From the NCBI RefSeq assembly GCF_012396585.1, contig NZ_JAAXPR010000002.1, positions 1-64,000 on the forward strand: a stretch of DNA of 64,000 nt, in the 5' to 3' direction. The stretch's first letter is position 1; each line of letters opens with the position of its first letter. The position numbers were made by a program, and so were the translations under genes. Origin of the DNA: Streptococcus ovuberis (lineage in GTDB: Bacteria > Bacillota > Bacilli > Lactobacillales > Streptococcaceae). Positions 36,025 through 45,716 of the stretch are shown here, one piece after another. The notes beneath the pieces are model-generated. The model searched no databases. It had not been told where the DNA came from and saw only the letters and a program-made list of their open reading frames with translations.

Positions 36025-37332
36025 ATGTTTTTTAAACTTCTTATAGAAGCGTTGAAGGTAAAACAGGTGCGCTCTAAAATCCTGTTTACCCTCTTTATTA
36101 TACTAGTCTTTCGAGTAGGGACTCATATTACAGTGCCTGGTATAAATGCCAAAGCCTTGGATGAATTGAGCAATCTGTCTTTCCTCAATATGCTTAGTCT
36201 GGTTTCAGGGAATGCCATGAAAAACTTTTCAGTCTTTGCTCTGGGGGTTAGCCCCTATATCACTGCATCGATCGTTGTTCAGCTCTTGCAGATGGACATC
36301 TATCCTAAGTTTGTGGAATGGGGCAAGCAAGGTGAAGTTGGTCGCCGCAAACTTAATCAAGCAACGCGATGGATTTCTCTTTTCCTGGCCTTTGTTCAAT
36401 CGATTGTTATCACCGGTGGGTTTGAAGCTTTAGCGAGTGCTAATCTGGTTCCAAATCCGACTTGGCAGACCTACCTTGTTATTGGCATGATCATGACCGC
36501 AGGTAGTATGATTGTAGTGTGGTTGGGAGAGCAAATTTCGGATAAAGGGTATGGGAATGGTGTTTCCATGATTATCTTCTCGGGGATTGTCTCATCCATT
36601 CCAGATATGCTTTATTCCTTATACGAGGATAAATTTGTCAACGTTTCAAGCGATCGGCTGACATCATCTTATATCTTTGTGGGGATTATGATAATTGCGG
36701 TTCTTGCTATTATTATGTTTACTACATTTGTTCAACAGGCAGAATATAAGATTCCGATTCAGTATACGAAGCTAGCACAAGGTGCACCGTCGACCTCTTA
36801 TCTACCTTTGAAGGTCAATCCAGCTGGTGTTATTCCAGTTATCTTTGCCAGCTCCATAACAGCTGTACCAAGTGCTTTGATTCAATTCTTTAGCGCTCGT
36901 AATCAGAACCTAAGTTGGTTGAGTAAATTAAATGATTTCTTTGTGACAACAACTCCAAGTGGAATGTTGGTTTACTTAGGTTTGATTATTCTGTTCACCT
37001 TCTTCTATACCTTTGTTCAGGTTAATCCAGAGAAGACAGCTGAAAACCTCCAAAAGAGCGCAGCCTATATTCATGGGGTGCGTCCAGGTCGGGAAACAGA
37101 GAAGTATTTGACCAACTTATTGCGTCATCTTTCACTAGTCGGTGCTCTTTTCCTTGGTTTTGTAGCGATCCTACCGATTCTAGCTCAAAATGCATTTGGC
37201 CTGTCCAATGCAGTTGCGCTAGGTGGTACGAGTCTCTTAATCCTGATTTCAACCGCTATTGAAGGCATTAAGCAGTTAGAAGGTTACCTACTTAAGCGTA
37301 AGTATACTGGCTTTATGATTGGTTCAAAATAG
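36025..37332 (+). CDS. secY: Protein translocase subunit SecY
   Basis: 435-residue, ten-helix channel of the Sec translocon. Motifs include THITVPGIN near the first helix, PYITASIVVQLLQM, and the C-terminal VGALFLGFVAILP. Ribosome docking and SecA contact are in the loops around residue 250 and 350. It is followed by a terminator-like hairpin before adk. Confidence 0.96.
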   Translation: MFFKLLIEALKVKQVRSKILFTLFIILVFRVGTHITVPGINAKALDELSNLSFLNMLSLVSGNAMKNFSVFALGVSPYITASIVVQLLQMDIYPKFVEWGKQGEVGRRKLNQATRWISLFLAFVQSIVITGGFEALASANLVPNPTWQTYLVIGMIMTAGSMIVVWLGEQISDKGYGNGVSMIIFSGIVSSIPDMLYSLYEDKFVNVSSDRLTSSYIFVGIMIIAVLAIIMFTTFVQQAEYKIPIQYTKLAQGAPSTSYLPLKVNPAGVIPVIFASSITAVPSALIQFFSARNQNLSWLSKLNDFFVTTTPSGMLVYLGLIILFTFFYTFVQVNPEKTAENLQKSAAYIHGVRPGRETEKYLTNLLRHLSLVGALFLGFVAILPILAQNAFGLSNAVALGGTSLLILISTAIEGIKQLEGYLLKRKYTGFMIGSK

Positions 37333-37338
37333 AATATG

Positions 37339-37400
37339 GTGTGGGACGACAATCCAGGTTCTTTCGCGGATGATTCGTTCCACCCTCTCTATTTTGTTTT
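37339..37400 (+). terminator. Hairpin between secY and adk
   Basis: GTGGGACGACAATC (about 37341-37354) pairs imperfectly with GATGATTCGTTCCACC (about 37359-37375), followed by TCTCTATTTTGTTTTTT. Probably a partial terminator within the operon. Confidence 0.6.
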
Positions 37401-37457
37401 TTAATGAGTTTGTCAGTTTTATGGCAGACCGATTAAAACACAAAATAAGGAGTTTTT

Positions 37458-38099
37458 ATGAACCTTTTAATTATGGGCTTGCCGGGTGCTGGAAAAGGGA
37501 CTCAGGCCGCTAAAATTGTAGAGCAATTTGATGTTGCTCATATTTCAACAGGGGACATGTTCCGTGCTGCAATTGCCAATCAAACAGAGCTTGGCCTTCT
37601 GGCCAAGTCTTATATGGATGGTGGTAATCTGGTGCCGGATGAAGTGACCAATGGTATTGTTAAAGAGCGCTTGGGACAAGATGATATCAAAGAAAGAGGT
37701 TTCTTGTTAGACGGTTATCCTCGGACCATTGATCAGGCTTATGCCTTAGATCAAAACTTGGCTGATTTAGGTATTGCCCTGGATGGTGTTATCAATATTG
37801 AGATTGATCCAGCTAAACTTCAAGAGCGCTTGAGTGGCCGCATTATCCACAAAGAAACGGGGGAAACCTTCCATAAAGTCTTCAACCCACCTGCAGGTGA
37901 TTACAACGAAGACGATTATTATCAGCGCGAAGACGATAAGCCAGAGTCTGTTGCTCGGCGTTTGGAAGTCAATATTGCACAAGGGCAGCCGATTATTGAC
38001 CATTACCGTGCCAAAGGACTAGTTCACGATATCGATGGCGATCAAGACATCGAATTGGTGTTTGCAACTATCGAAAAAGTCTTGAATAATTTGAAATAA
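37458..38099 (+). CDS. adk: Adenylate kinase
   Basis: 213 residues; P-loop [16 protein letters not shown] and the long LID form. The LID lacks the four zinc cysteines and instead has a His/Asp-type segment ([16 protein letters not shown]). It interconverts AMP, ADP and ATP. TAAGGAG precedes the ATG. Confidence 0.97.
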   Translation: MNLLIMGLPGAGKGTQAAKIVEQFDVAHISTGDMFRAAIANQTELGLLAKSYMDGGNLVPDEVTNGIVKERLGQDDIKERGFLLDGYPRTIDQAYALDQNLADLGIALDGVINIEIDPAKLQERLSGRIIHKETGETFHKVFNPPAGDYNEDDYYQREDDKPESVARRLEVNIAQGQPIIDHYRAKGLVHDIDGDQDIELVFATIEKVLNNLK

Positions 38100-38113
38100 A
38101 GTGTTCGCATGGC

Positions 38114-38142
38114 TTGCTTTTTTACTGGGAAAATGGTATGAT
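38114..38142 (+). promoter_or_regulatory. Internal promoter upstream of infA
   Basis: TTGCTT (38114-38119) and TATGAT (38137-38142) are 17 bp apart with an extended TGG. The leader contains a CCCCTCTTTATGGGG stem near 38169-38183. Confidence 0.6.
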
Positions 38143-38216
38143 AAGCTAGTCTGACTTATAATTGTTACCCCTCTTTATGGGGGACATCAAATCGAAATTT
38201 AAAGGGGGTCTTTTGC

Positions 38217-38435
38217 GTGGCAAAAGAAGATGTGATTGAAATTGAAGGTAAGGTAGTTGATACCATGCCCAATGCAATGTTTACTGTCGAACTTGAAAAT
38301 GGTCATCAAATTTTGGCAACAGTTTCTGGTAAGATTCGTAAGAATTATATCCGTATCTTGGTCGGAGACCGTGTTACTGTTGAATTGAGTCCTTATGATT
38401 TGACACGCGGACGCATCACATACCGCTTTAAATAG
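38217..38435 (+). CDS. infA: Translation initiation factor IF-1
   Basis: 72 residues from GTG, with the S1-like OB fold ([40 protein letters not shown]). It binds the 30S A site during initiation. Confidence 0.97.
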
Positions 38436-38457
38436 TCGAAAAAATTGGAGGGATAGA

Positions 38458-38574
38458 ATGAAAGTAAGACCATCGGTTAAACCGATTTGCGAATACTGCA
38501 AAGTAATTCGTCGTAATGGTCGTGTTATGGTAATTTGCCCAGCAAATCCAAAACACAAGCAACGTCAAGGCTAA
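38458..38574 (+). CDS. rpmJ: 50S ribosomal protein L36
   Basis: 38 residues, [20 protein letters not shown], then [18 protein letters not shown] and TAA. The zinc ligands CEYC, then C and H, mark the zinc-binding form. TTGGAGGG lies nine bases upstream. It is read directly from the sequence between infA and rpsM, its usual place. Confidence 0.97.
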
Positions 38575-38592
38575 ACATAGAAAGGAGAAAAA

Positions 38593-38958
38593 ATGGCTCG
38601 TATTGCTGGAGTTGATATTCCAAATGACAAACGTGTAGTAATTTCATTGACTTACGTTTACGGTATTGGTCTTCCAACATCTAAGAAGATCCTTGCTGCC
38701 GCAGGTATTTCTGAAGATATTCGTGTGAAAGATTTGACACCTGAACAAGAAGACGCAATCCGTCGTGAAGTTGATGCGATTAAAGTTGAAGGTGACCTTC
38801 GTCGTGAAGTTAACTTGAACATCAAGCGTTTGATGGAAATTGGTTCATACCGTGGTATTCGTCACCGTCGTGGCTTGCCAGTTCGTGGACAAAATACTAA
38901 GAACAACGCTCGTACTCGTAAAGGGAAAGCCGTTGCGATTGCAGGTAAGAAAAAATAA
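38593..38958 (+). CDS. rpsM: 30S ribosomal protein S13
   Basis: 121 residues, [19 protein letters not shown], ending in the basic tail [19 protein letters not shown]. It contacts P-site tRNA and bridges B1a/B1b. Confidence 0.97.
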   Translation: MARIAGVDIPNDKRVVISLTYVYGIGLPTSKKILAAAGISEDIRVKDLTPEQEDAIRREVDAIKVEGDLRREVNLNIKRLMEIGSYRGIRHRRGLPVRGQNTKNNARTRKGKAVAIAGKKK

Positions 38959-38975
38959 AATAGGAGGTAAAAAAA

Positions 38976-39359
38976 TTGGCTAAACCAACACGTAAACGTC
39001 GTGTGAAAAAGAATATTGAGTCAGGTATTGCTCATATCCATGCGACATTTAACAACACAATTGTCATGATCACAGATGTGCATGGTAATGCGATTGCTTG
39101 GTCATCAGCTGGGGCGCTTGGATTCAAAGGTTCTCGTAAATCAACACCATTCGCTGCTCAAATGGCTTCAGAAGCTGCTGCTAAATCAGCACAAGAACAC
39201 GGTTTGAAAACAGTTGAAGTTACAGTTAAAGGTCCTGGTTCAGGTCGTGAATCTGCGATTCGTGCTCTTGCTGCCGCTGGTCTTGAAGTAACCGCAATTC
39301 GTGATGTGACTCCTGTGCCACACAATGGTGCTCGTCCTCCGAAACGTCGCCGTGTATAA
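38976..39359 (+). CDS. rpsK: 30S ribosomal protein S11
   Basis: 127 residues from a TTG start with TAGGAGG nine bases upstream. [15 protein letters not shown] and the C-terminal [17 protein letters not shown] are diagnostic. A platform protein near the mRNA exit. Confidence 0.97.
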   Translation: MAKPTRKRRVKKNIESGIAHIHATFNNTIVMITDVHGNAIAWSSAGALGFKGSRKSTPFAAQMASEAAAKSAQEHGLKTVEVTVKGPGSGRESAIRALAAAGLEVTAIRDVTPVPHNGARPPKRRRV

Positions 39360-39406
39360 TTGATCATACAACTGACACAACGGACGTTGAAGAGGGAGTA
39401 CAGTAA

Positions 39407-40345
39407 ATGATTGAGTTTGAAAAACCAACAATAACAAAAATTGATGAAAATAAAGATTATGGCAGATTTGTAGTCGAACCGCTTGAACGTGGTTACGGGA
39501 CAACGCTTGGAAATTCTCTTCGTAGAGTCTTGTTGGCCTCACTCCCTGGTGCGGCGATTACCTCTATTAAGATTGAGGGAGTTCTTCATGAATTTGACAC
39601 TGTTCCAGGTGTTCGTGAAGATGTTATGCAAATCATCCTTAACATTAAAGGAATTGCTGTAAAATCATATGTAACTGACGAAAAAATAATCGAACTTGAT
39701 GTAACTGGGCCAGCTGTTGTGACTGCTGGAGATATCCTGTCTGATAGCGATATTGAAATCGTCAACCCTGATCATTATCTCTTCACCATCAGTGAAGGAA
39801 AAACCTTCAAAGCTGTATTAACAGTAAATACTGGACGTGGCTATGTTCCAGCTGAAGGCAATAAAAAGGATAATGCCCCAGTAGGTACCTTGGCCGTAGA
39901 TGCAATCTACACGCCGGTAACAAAAGTCAATTACCAAGTTGAACCTGCCCGTGTAGGTAGCAATGATGGTTTTGACAAATTGACACTTGAAATCATGACA
40001 AATGGTACCATTATTCCAGAAGATGCTCTTGGTCTTTCAGCGCGTATCTTGACTGAGCACTTGGCTCTCTTCACTGATTTAACTGAAGTTGCAAAATCAA
40101 CTGATGTGATGAAAGAAGTTGAAACAAGCTCTGAAGATAAGATGCTTGACCGGACAATTGAGGAACTTGATCTATCTGTTCGCTCTTATAACTGTTTGAA
40201 ACGTGCAGGAATTAATACTGTATTTGATTTGACAGAAAAATCTGAGCCTGAAATGATGAAAGTGAGAAACCTTGGCCGTAAGAGTCTTGAAGAAGTTAAA
40301 TTTAAACTAGCTGACTTAGGTCTTGGTTTGCGAAACGATAAATAA
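39407..40345 (+). CDS. rpoA: DNA-directed RNA polymerase alpha subunit
   Basis: 312 residues. The N-terminal dimerisation domain ([15 protein letters not shown]) spans residues 1-230, and the C-terminal DNA- and activator-binding domain ([30 protein letters not shown]) spans about 245-312. It scaffolds polymerase assembly. Confidence 0.98.
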   Translation: MIEFEKPTITKIDENKDYGRFVVEPLERGYGTTLGNSLRRVLLASLPGAAITSIKIEGVLHEFDTVPGVREDVMQIILNIKGIAVKSYVTDEKIIELDVTGPAVVTAGDILSDSDIEIVNPDHYLFTISEGKTFKAVLTVNTGRGYVPAEGNKKDNAPVGTLAVDAIYTPVTKVNYQVEPARVGSNDGFDKLTLEIMTNGTIIPEDALGLSARILTEHLALFTDLTEVAKSTDVMKEVETSSEDKMLDRTIEELDLSVRSYNCLKRAGINTVFDLTEKSEPEMMKVRNLGRKSLEEVKFKLADLGLGLRNDK

Positions 40346-40359
40346 TAGAGGAGGAAAAC

Positions 40360-40746
40360 ATGGCATACCGTAAACTTGGACGCACTAGCTCACAGCGTAA
40401 AGCGATGCTCCGCGATTTGACGACTGACCTTTTGATTAACGAATCAATCGTAACAACTGAAGCTCGTGCTAAAGAAATCCGTAAAACTGTTGAAAAAATG
40501 ATTACGCTTGGTAAGCGTGGTGATTTGCATGCTCGTCGTCAAGCAGCTGCTTTTGTTCGTAACGAGATTGCTTCAGAAAACTATGATGAAACTACTGATA
40601 AGTATACTGCTACTACAGCACTTCAAAAATTGTTCTCTGAGATTGCACCTCGCTATGCAGACCGTAACGGTGGTTACACGCGTATCTTGAAGACTGAACC
40701 ACGTCGTGGTGATGCAGCACCGATGGCAATCATCGAATTAGTATAA
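40360..40746 (+). CDS. rplQ: 50S ribosomal protein L17
   Basis: 128 residues, [20 protein letters not shown], ending in PMAIIELV. The last gene of the alpha operon, followed by a structured region and terminator. Confidence 0.97.
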   Translation: MAYRKLGRTSSQRKAMLRDLTTDLLINESIVTTEARAKEIRKTVEKMITLGKRGDLHARRQAAAFVRNEIASENYDETTDKYTATTALQKLFSEIAPRYADRNGGYTRILKTEPRRGDAAPMAIIELV

Positions 40747-40747
40747 A

Positions 40748-40853
40748 ATCATCAATTTTGTTGAGTGTTATGATGATGGTTGCCTACACCAGGTAACTTA
40801 GTCTAGCTCTGGTCTACCGTCAGGCTTGTCCTGACGGTAACACTCATCATCAT
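40748..40853 (+). promoter_or_regulatory. Structured region after rplQ with competing pairings
   Basis: TACCGTCAGG (40815-40824) pairs with CCTGACGGTA (40830-40839). GAGTGTTA (40763-40770) can pair with TAACACTC (40838-40845). TGATGAT (40771-40777) can pair either with ATCATCA at 40748 or with ATCATCA at 40846. These pairings cannot all form together, so alternative folds are possible. Confidence 0.45.
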
Positions 40854-40862
40854 TGGGATTGT

Positions 40863-40927
40863 AAAACGTAACGCTTGTTTACGAAATAACTATAGACAGT
40901 AGTTATTCCGTAAGCAGGCGTTTTATC
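40863..40927 (+). terminator. Terminator of the ribosomal protein operon
   Basis: A long stem, with AAAACG, GCTTGTTTACG and AATAACTA on the left pairing with TAGTTATT, CGTAAGC and CGTTTT on the right (40900-40924), ends in TTTTAT. Confidence 0.85.
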
Positions 40928-41447
40928 TTATTTCCTTCCCTAGGAAATGGAGTGATTTGGCGTTGCAGAATTTCTTATACTGTTTTGGTGACTGCTCAAT
41001 GACGCAGCAGCTATTTAAAATTTTCAGTGTCTTGATCGGCTTTGCAAGTTCTTCTATCTACTATTTTTTGAATGTTTCTAGCTCCCAGTAAATAACCTCT
41101 TGGACCTGTATTTTGGCGAGATTCCTCATTAGGTAATGACTCCAGGAGCTAGTATTTTCCAACATAAAGGCTATATCGTTTAGTCGTTTTCAAGAGGCTT
41201 AGAATGATAAGCCTGATATAGTTCTTTTTAATACAGTTCTAGTAGAGCAAACTATTTTTCCTAGTCTTTCTATGATCAGGAGAGGACGATGAGGTCTTCT
41301 CTTTTTTGTCAAAATGGAGGAAGCTTCTTTTCAATAATGCTTACCTTCTAGAAAATAGAAACAGCCATCTCCTGTAGGTAAAGCAGGACATGGCTGTTTT
41401 TATATCGGCTTGGGAAGGGAATTTCAAGAAATCAAGTCGGTATCATT
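40928..41447. other. Gap between rplQ terminator and lysC
   Basis: About 520 bp without a supported gene. It holds GAGAGGAC/GTCTTCTC with a T6 run (41279-41308, plus-strand terminator-like). It also holds AAACAGCCAT, then TCCTG, paired with CAGGA, then ATGGCTGTTT (about 41367-41401), which can terminate lysC transcription on the minus strand. The rest looks like decayed sequence. Confidence 0.5.
41365..41403 (-). terminator. lysC terminator
   Basis: The stem AACAGCCATCTCCTG / CAGGACATGGCTGTT has flanking A and T runs, so it works on either strand. It lies 45 bases past the lysC stop. Confidence 0.75.
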
Positions 41448-42803
41448 CTAGTTTTTTGGGAAAAAAGCTTCGTAAAGGGCTTGAATGGCTGCATTTTTCT
41501 GAGCAGTCTTAATGACAAAGAGGATAGAGACTTCACTTGACCCTTGTGAAATCATTTCGATATTGATTCCTTTGTCAGATAGGGCCTTGGCAGCTGTTGC
41601 TGTGACACCAATATGGCTCTTCATATTTTCGCCGACAATCATTAAGATGGAGAAGTCACGCTCAATTTCAGCATGATCGACTTCTAATTTGTGCGTTAGT
41701 TGGCGTAAAATTTCTTCTTCTTTGATGGGGGTTAATTGACGTTCTCGAATAATCACAGACATGTCATCAATTCCTGTCGGAATGTGTTCAAAGCCAATGT
41801 TTAAATCTTCAAGGATTTGAAGAACTTTTCGACCAAACCCAATTTCACGGTTCATCAAGTATTTTGAAATAGTGATGCTGACAAAGCCATCGTCTGCTGA
41901 GATACCAACAACGGGTTGCTGGTTACGAGAATGCTTTAGGACGATTTTAGTACCAGGATGGCTAGGGTTATTCGTGTTTTTGATGACTAGCGGAATACGG
42001 CCGCGATAGGCAGGAATAAGTGCTTCATCGTGTAAAACTGTGAAACCAGCATAGGCGAGTTCCCGCATTTCGCGGTAGGTTAGTTCAGAGATGGACTGAG
42101 GATTTTTGATAATACCCGGATGAGCAGAGAAAATGCCATCCACATCAGTAAAGTTTTCATAGAGATCTGCCTTGACACCAGCGGCGACAATAGAGCCAGT
42201 AATATCAGAACCACCACGGGAGAAGGTGCAGATATCGCCTTCTGCAGTAACACCAAAAAAGCCTGGGATAACCACTACTTCGTCATAACCTCTTAGTTTT
42301 TCGATACGGTCGTAGCTAGAAGGAATGATTTGCGCATTTCCTGGTTCTGGGGTAACTGTAATGCCTGCCTCCTTAGGGTGGACATAGACAGCAGGTAGCC
42401 CATTTTGGTTAAAATAGGCAGCGATTAACTTGGCATTATTATCTTCGCCAGCTGCTAAAAAACTATCGTACAGAAAAAGATTGTCCTGAATTGGTAATTT
42501 AGCGAGATCTTTGATGGCTTGTGCAATCTTTGTCATCACTTTAGGCTTTAATCCTAACTCGTCTGACATGGCTTGATAGCGTTCAATAATCCATTCTTGA
42601 TCAGCGGTAACATTTTTTTCAGCTACATAATGCTTATAATACTGAATGAGGGCATCTGTAACCTTGGTGTCTTGGCTGTCTCGTTTACCAGGGGCAGATA
42701 CGACAACAAATTTACGTTCAGGATCTGCTTTTACGATATCTAATACTTTTTCTAATTGCTGGGCAGATGCTAAGGAACTGCCGCCAAATTTCACAACTTT
42801 CAT
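41448..42803 (-). CDS. lysC: Aspartate kinase
   Basis: 451-residue monofunctional aspartokinase, phosphorylating Asp as the first step to Lys, Thr and Met. KFGGSSLA is at residues 4-11, the catalytic region includes SRGGSDITGS, and two C-terminal ACT domains (about residues 300-451, e.g. VGISADDGFVSITI and ILMIVGENMKSHIGVTA) provide feedback sensing. It is transcribed divergently from the fatty-acid cluster, as in other streptococci. Confidence 0.94.
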   Translation of the reverse strand: MKVVKFGGSSLASAQQLEKVLDIVKADPERKFVVVSAPGKRDSQDTKVTDALIQYYKHYVAEKNVTADQEWIIERYQAMSDELGLKPKVMTKIAQAIKDLAKLPIQDNLFLYDSFLAAGEDNNAKLIAAYFNQNGLPAVYVHPKEAGITVTPEPGNAQIIPSSYDRIEKLRGYDEVVVIPGFFGVTAEGDICTFSRGGSDITGSIVAAGVKADLYENFTDVDGIFSAHPGIIKNPQSISELTYREMRELAYAGFTVLHDEALIPAYRGRIPLVIKNTNNPSHPGTKIVLKHSRNQQPVVGISADDGFVSITISKYLMNREIGFGRKVLQILEDLNIGFEHIPTGIDDMSVIIRERQLTPIKEEEILRQLTHKLEVDHAEIERDFSILMIVGENMKSHIGVTATAAKALSDKGINIEMISQGSSEVSILFVIKTAQKNAAIQALYEAFFPKN

Positions 42804-42832
42804 AATATTTCCTTTATAAAAAATTTAAGCCT

Positions 42833-42861
42833 ATTATAGCAAAAAAAGAGGAACTTGTCAG
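42833..42861 (-). promoter_or_regulatory. lysC promoter
   Basis: Reading the minus strand, CTGACA (42861-42856), 17 bp, then TATAAT (42838-42833) with an extended TGC. Confidence 0.7.
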
Positions 42862-42956
42862 TAAGTCATATTGGTTATTTTCAGGAAAAAGGGTCTTTTT
42901 CGGGATTATTTAGCCGACAAATGACTGGGGTGTGACAAATCGGCTATGATTGTTAA

Positions 42957-42985
42957 TTGAAAATGGGGATAGTTTAGGATAGAAT
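42957..42985 (+). promoter_or_regulatory. fabM promoter
   Basis: TTGAAA (42957-42962), 17 bp, TAGAAT (42980-42985). No FabT-type palindrome overlaps it. Confidence 0.65.
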
Positions 42986-43016
42986 AAGAGCAACTAATTC
43001 AACTGAGGAGGCTCTC

Positions 43017-43808
43017 ATGACGTTTAAAGGAATTTTATATCAGGTGGAAGCTGGTGTTGCCCATCTTACGTTAAATCAGCCTGAGATTGCTAATGGTTTT
43101 AATATACCAGTCTGTGATGAAATTCTGGAAGCTCTTGCTAGGGCTGAAGAGGATGCTAGCGTCCGCTTGCTTCTCATCAAAGCAACTGGGAAAATTTTCT
43201 CGGTTGGTGGTGATTTGGCTGAGATGCAACGCGCTGTGGATGAGGATGATATTGCGTCCTTAGGGAGAATTGCAGAGCAGGTCAACGAGATTGCCTATGC
43301 TTTAAAACGTCTACCAAAGCCAGTGGTCATGAGCGTTGATGGTGCAGTAGCAGGTGCTGCTTTCAATCTTGTTTTAGCAGCAGATTTCTGCATTGCGTCA
43401 GACAAAGCCAAATTCATCCAAGCCTTTGTAGGGGTCGGTTTAGCACCAGATGCAGGAGGAATGTACCTTCTGACGCGATCTATCGGGATTAACCGCGCTA
43501 CGCAGTTGACCATGACAGGAGAGCCGGTCAGTGCTGAAAAAGCTTTAGAGTATGGCTTTGTTTACAAGGTTTGTGACTCTGAAAAGTTGGAAAAGACAAC
43601 CGACCGCTTGATCACAAAATTACTCCGAAATTCGAATAATTCTTATACAGCAATCAAAGAAATGATTTGGCAGAGCGAGTTTGCTGGATGGCATGACTTT
43701 GCTAAGTTTGAGATTAACTTGCAGAAATCGTTAGCCTTCACTGAAGATTTCAAAGAGGGCGTTAGAGCTTATACGGAAAAGAGACGGCCTCAGTTTAAGG
43801 GTGAGTAA
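43017..43808 (+). CDS. fabM: Trans-2, cis-3-decenoyl-ACP isomerase
   Basis: A 263-residue crotonase-fold enzyme. It isomerises trans-2- to cis-3-decenoyl-ACP, the branch point to unsaturated fatty acids in streptococci that lack FabA. The oxyanion-hole region VGGDLAEM and [16 protein letters not shown] and the C-terminal helix fit crotonases. GAGGAGG precedes the ATG. It has its own promoter ahead of fabT, so unsaturation can be set partly apart from the rest of the cluster. Confidence 0.92.
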   Translation: MTFKGILYQVEAGVAHLTLNQPEIANGFNIPVCDEILEALARAEEDASVRLLLIKATGKIFSVGGDLAEMQRAVDEDDIASLGRIAEQVNEIAYALKRLPKPVVMSVDGAVAGAAFNLVLAADFCIASDKAKFIQAFVGVGLAPDAGGMYLLTRSIGINRATQLTMTGEPVSAEKALEYGFVYKVCDSEKLEKTTDRLITKLLRNSNNSYTAIKEMIWQSEFAGWHDFAKFEINLQKSLAFTEDFKEGVRAYTEKRRPQFKGE

Positions 43809-43850
43809 AGCTGTGCTTGGAAAAAATAGTTTTATAGACATACTAAATAC

Positions 43851-43879
43851 TTGTCAAATAATTCATGATCTGATATACT
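43851..43879 (+). promoter_or_regulatory. fabT-fabH promoter
   Basis: TTGTCA (43851-43856), 17 bp, TATACT (43874-43879) with an extended TGA. The FabT operator starts within the -10 box. Confidence 0.75.
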
Positions 43880-43893
43880 TTGAGTGTCAAATT
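43877..43893 (+). promoter_or_regulatory. FabT operator 1 (autoregulatory)
   Basis: ACTTTGAGTGTCAAATT fits the FabT palindrome ANTTTGATTATCAAATT as I recall it, with the TTTGA...TCAAA half-sites intact. It overlaps the -10 box, so FabT loaded with long-chain acyl-ACP would block polymerase. Confidence 0.75.
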
Positions 43894-43916
43894 GTTTTGG
43901 TATTGAGGAGAAAGAT

Positions 43917-44351
43917 ATGTCTGAAGAATTGATTAATGAGTACATTGTGTCTATTTTTAATAATGTGCTTGTTATTGAGGAAAATAGTCTGAAATCTAGT
44001 CAATTCAATGATCTCTCGCTCAAGGAAATGCACACGATTGATGCGATTGGGAGTATCAAAGATTGCCAACCGACTCATGTAGCTCAAACCTTGATGGTGA
44101 CCTTGGGAACGGTGACGGCTAGTTTAAATCGTCTTGAAGAAAAGGGCTATATCGAGCGAAAACGCTCCATGAGGGATCGTCGTGTGGTTAACTTATATTT
44201 GACAAAAAAAGGACGCCTTATCTATCGATTGCACCGAAAGTTTCACCGTCGAATGATTGCTGAAATTGCAGAAGGCTTCACTCCAGAAGAGTTTGAAGTC
44301 ATGAAAAAAGGTCTCTTTAAACTTCACTCCTTCTTGGAGGGATTGAAATGA
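43917..44351 (+). CDS. fabT: MarR-family fatty-acid synthesis repressor FabT
   Basis: 144 residues with a winged helix ([37 protein letters not shown]). FabT binds palindromes upstream of fabT and fabK with acyl-ACP as co-repressor and so matches lipid synthesis to exogenous fatty acids. ATG 43917 is used (GAGGAG upstream); an in-frame TTG-type start at 43884 would lie within the operator. Its stop overlaps fabH by four bases (ATGA). Confidence 0.95.
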   Translation: MSEELINEYIVSIFNNVLVIEENSLKSSQFNDLSLKEMHTIDAIGSIKDCQPTHVAQTLMVTLGTVTASLNRLEEKGYIERKRSMRDRRVVNLYLTKKGRLIYRLHRKFHRRMIAEIAEGFTPEEFEVMKKGLFKLHSFLEGLK

Positions 44352-45325
44352 CTTACCATGCTAAGATAAGCCAGGTAGCCCATTATCTCCCCGACCAAGT
44401 GGTGACTAACGAAGAGTTGTCTCGTATCATGGAGACGAGTGATGATTGGATTCGCTCTCGGACTGGGATTCGAGAGAGGCGGATTAGCAAAGATGAGCAG
44501 ACGAGTGACTTAGCGACAGTAGTCGCCGAAAAATTGTTAGCTCAGTCAGGATTATCTGCTCTCGATATAGACTTTATCATCCTTGCGACAATCACACCAG
44601 ATTCGATGATGCCGTCTACGGCGGCTAGAGTTCAGGCCAATATTGGCGCTAGTAAAGCGTTTGCGTTTGATGTTACTGCGGCTTGCTCTGGGTTTGTCTT
44701 TGCTTTAGCGACAGCGGAAAAGTTGCTGGCTTCAGGTGTTTATCAAAAAGGTTTGGTGATCGGGGCAGAGGTCTTATCGAAGACCTTAGATTGGGAGGAT
44801 CGGAGCACGGCTGTTCTCTTTGGCGATGGAGCTGGTGGAGTCTTGCTTGAGCTTGATGATCAAAGGCACTTCCTGAGAGAATCGCTACATACAGACGGTA
44901 CTAGAGGCCAGGCGCTTGAATCAGGCTATCAGGGGTTGCATTCTCCCTACTCAGATTTCCAAAGTTCACATTTGGCTTTGAAAATGGATGGGCGAGCCGT
45001 CTTTGACTTTGCGATCAGGGATGTGGTGGCTAGTCTAAAAGACCTCCTGTCTGAGGTTAACCTTACGCCAGATGAAGTTGATTACTTTCTCTTACATCAG
45101 GCTAATAATCGGATGCTTGATAAAATGGCTAGAAAACTCGCGGTTCCTCGAGAAAAACTACCAGCCAATATGATGGCTTATGGCAACACTAGCGCCGCTA
45201 GTATCCCCATTCTCTTGTCTGAATGTGTCGAGAAGGGGATGATTGAGTTAGGGAGTGGTCAAAAACTGATTCTCTCTGGTTTTGGCGGAGGATTGACCTG
45301 GGGCGTCCTGCTCGTATCTATTTAG
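44348..45325 (+). CDS. fabH: Beta-ketoacyl-ACP synthase III
   Basis: 325 residues. Initiates chains by condensing acetyl-CoA with malonyl-ACP. The catalytic triad is in [10 protein letters not shown] (Cys), [10 protein letters not shown] (His) and AYGNTSAAS (Asn). Translation is coupled to fabT through the ATGA overlap. Confidence 0.97.
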   Translation: MTYHAKISQVAHYLPDQVVTNEELSRIMETSDDWIRSRTGIRERRISKDEQTSDLATVVAEKLLAQSGLSALDIDFIILATITPDSMMPSTAARVQANIGASKAFAFDVTAACSGFVFALATAEKLLASGVYQKGLVIGAEVLSKTLDWEDRSTAVLFGDGAGGVLLELDDQRHFLRESLHTDGTRGQALESGYQGLHSPYSDFQSSHLALKMDGRAVFDFAIRDVVASLKDLLSEVNLTPDEVDYFLLHQANNRMLDKMARKLAVPREKLPANMMAYGNTSAASIPILLSECVEKGMIELGSGQKLILSGFGGGLTWGVLLVSI

Positions 45326-45386
45326 TTCATAAATTGGTGCTTAGCGCCATTTATAAAAAATTTTTATACAATAAGGAGTTACACTT

Positions 45387-45611
45387 ATGGCAGTATTTGA
45401 AAAAATACAAGAAATCATCGTTGAAGAATTGGGTAAAGAAGCGGAAGAAGTCAAATTGGAAACTTCTTTTGAAGATCTAGATGCAGATTCGTTGGATATC
45501 TTCCAAGTGATTTCTGAGATTGAAGATGAATTTGATATTACGATCGAAGCAGAAGATAGCTTAAAAACTGTAGGTGACTTAGTCGCTTATGTAGAAGCAC
45601 AAACGAAGTAA
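45387..45611 (+). CDS. acpP: Acyl carrier protein (main fatty-acid synthesis copy)
   Basis: 74 residues; the phosphopantetheine Ser is in DADSLDIFQ. It carries all acyl intermediates of the pathway. AAGGAG precedes the ATG. A terminator-like hairpin follows. Confidence 0.96.
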   Translation: MAVFEKIQEIIVEELGKEAEEVKLETSFEDLDADSLDIFQVISEIEDEFDITIEAEDSLKTVGDLVAYVEAQTK

Positions 45612-45617
45612 GAATAA

Positions 45618-45660
45618 GGGAAATGAGAATATCAACCAGTTGGTATTCTCCCTTGTTTCA
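45618..45660 (+). terminator. Hairpin after acpP
   Basis: AGGG, then GAGAATATCAAC, pairs with GTTGGTATTCTC, then CCTT, followed by GTTT. It would reduce read-through from the fabH-acpP part into fabK, which has its own FabT site. Confidence 0.7.
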
Positions 45661-45665
45661 CAAAT

Positions 45666-45682
45666 TGTTTGATAATCAAATG
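45666..45682 (+). promoter_or_regulatory. FabT operator 2 (fabK)
   Basis: TGTTTGATAATCAAATG contains the TTTGATAATCAAA palindrome, a near-perfect FabT site. Control of fabK through fabA-free elongation genes by this second operator is the known streptococcal arrangement. Confidence 0.8.
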
Positions 45683-45716
45683 ATTTGTGAAGCAAACAAT
45701 AACAGAAAAGAGACTT

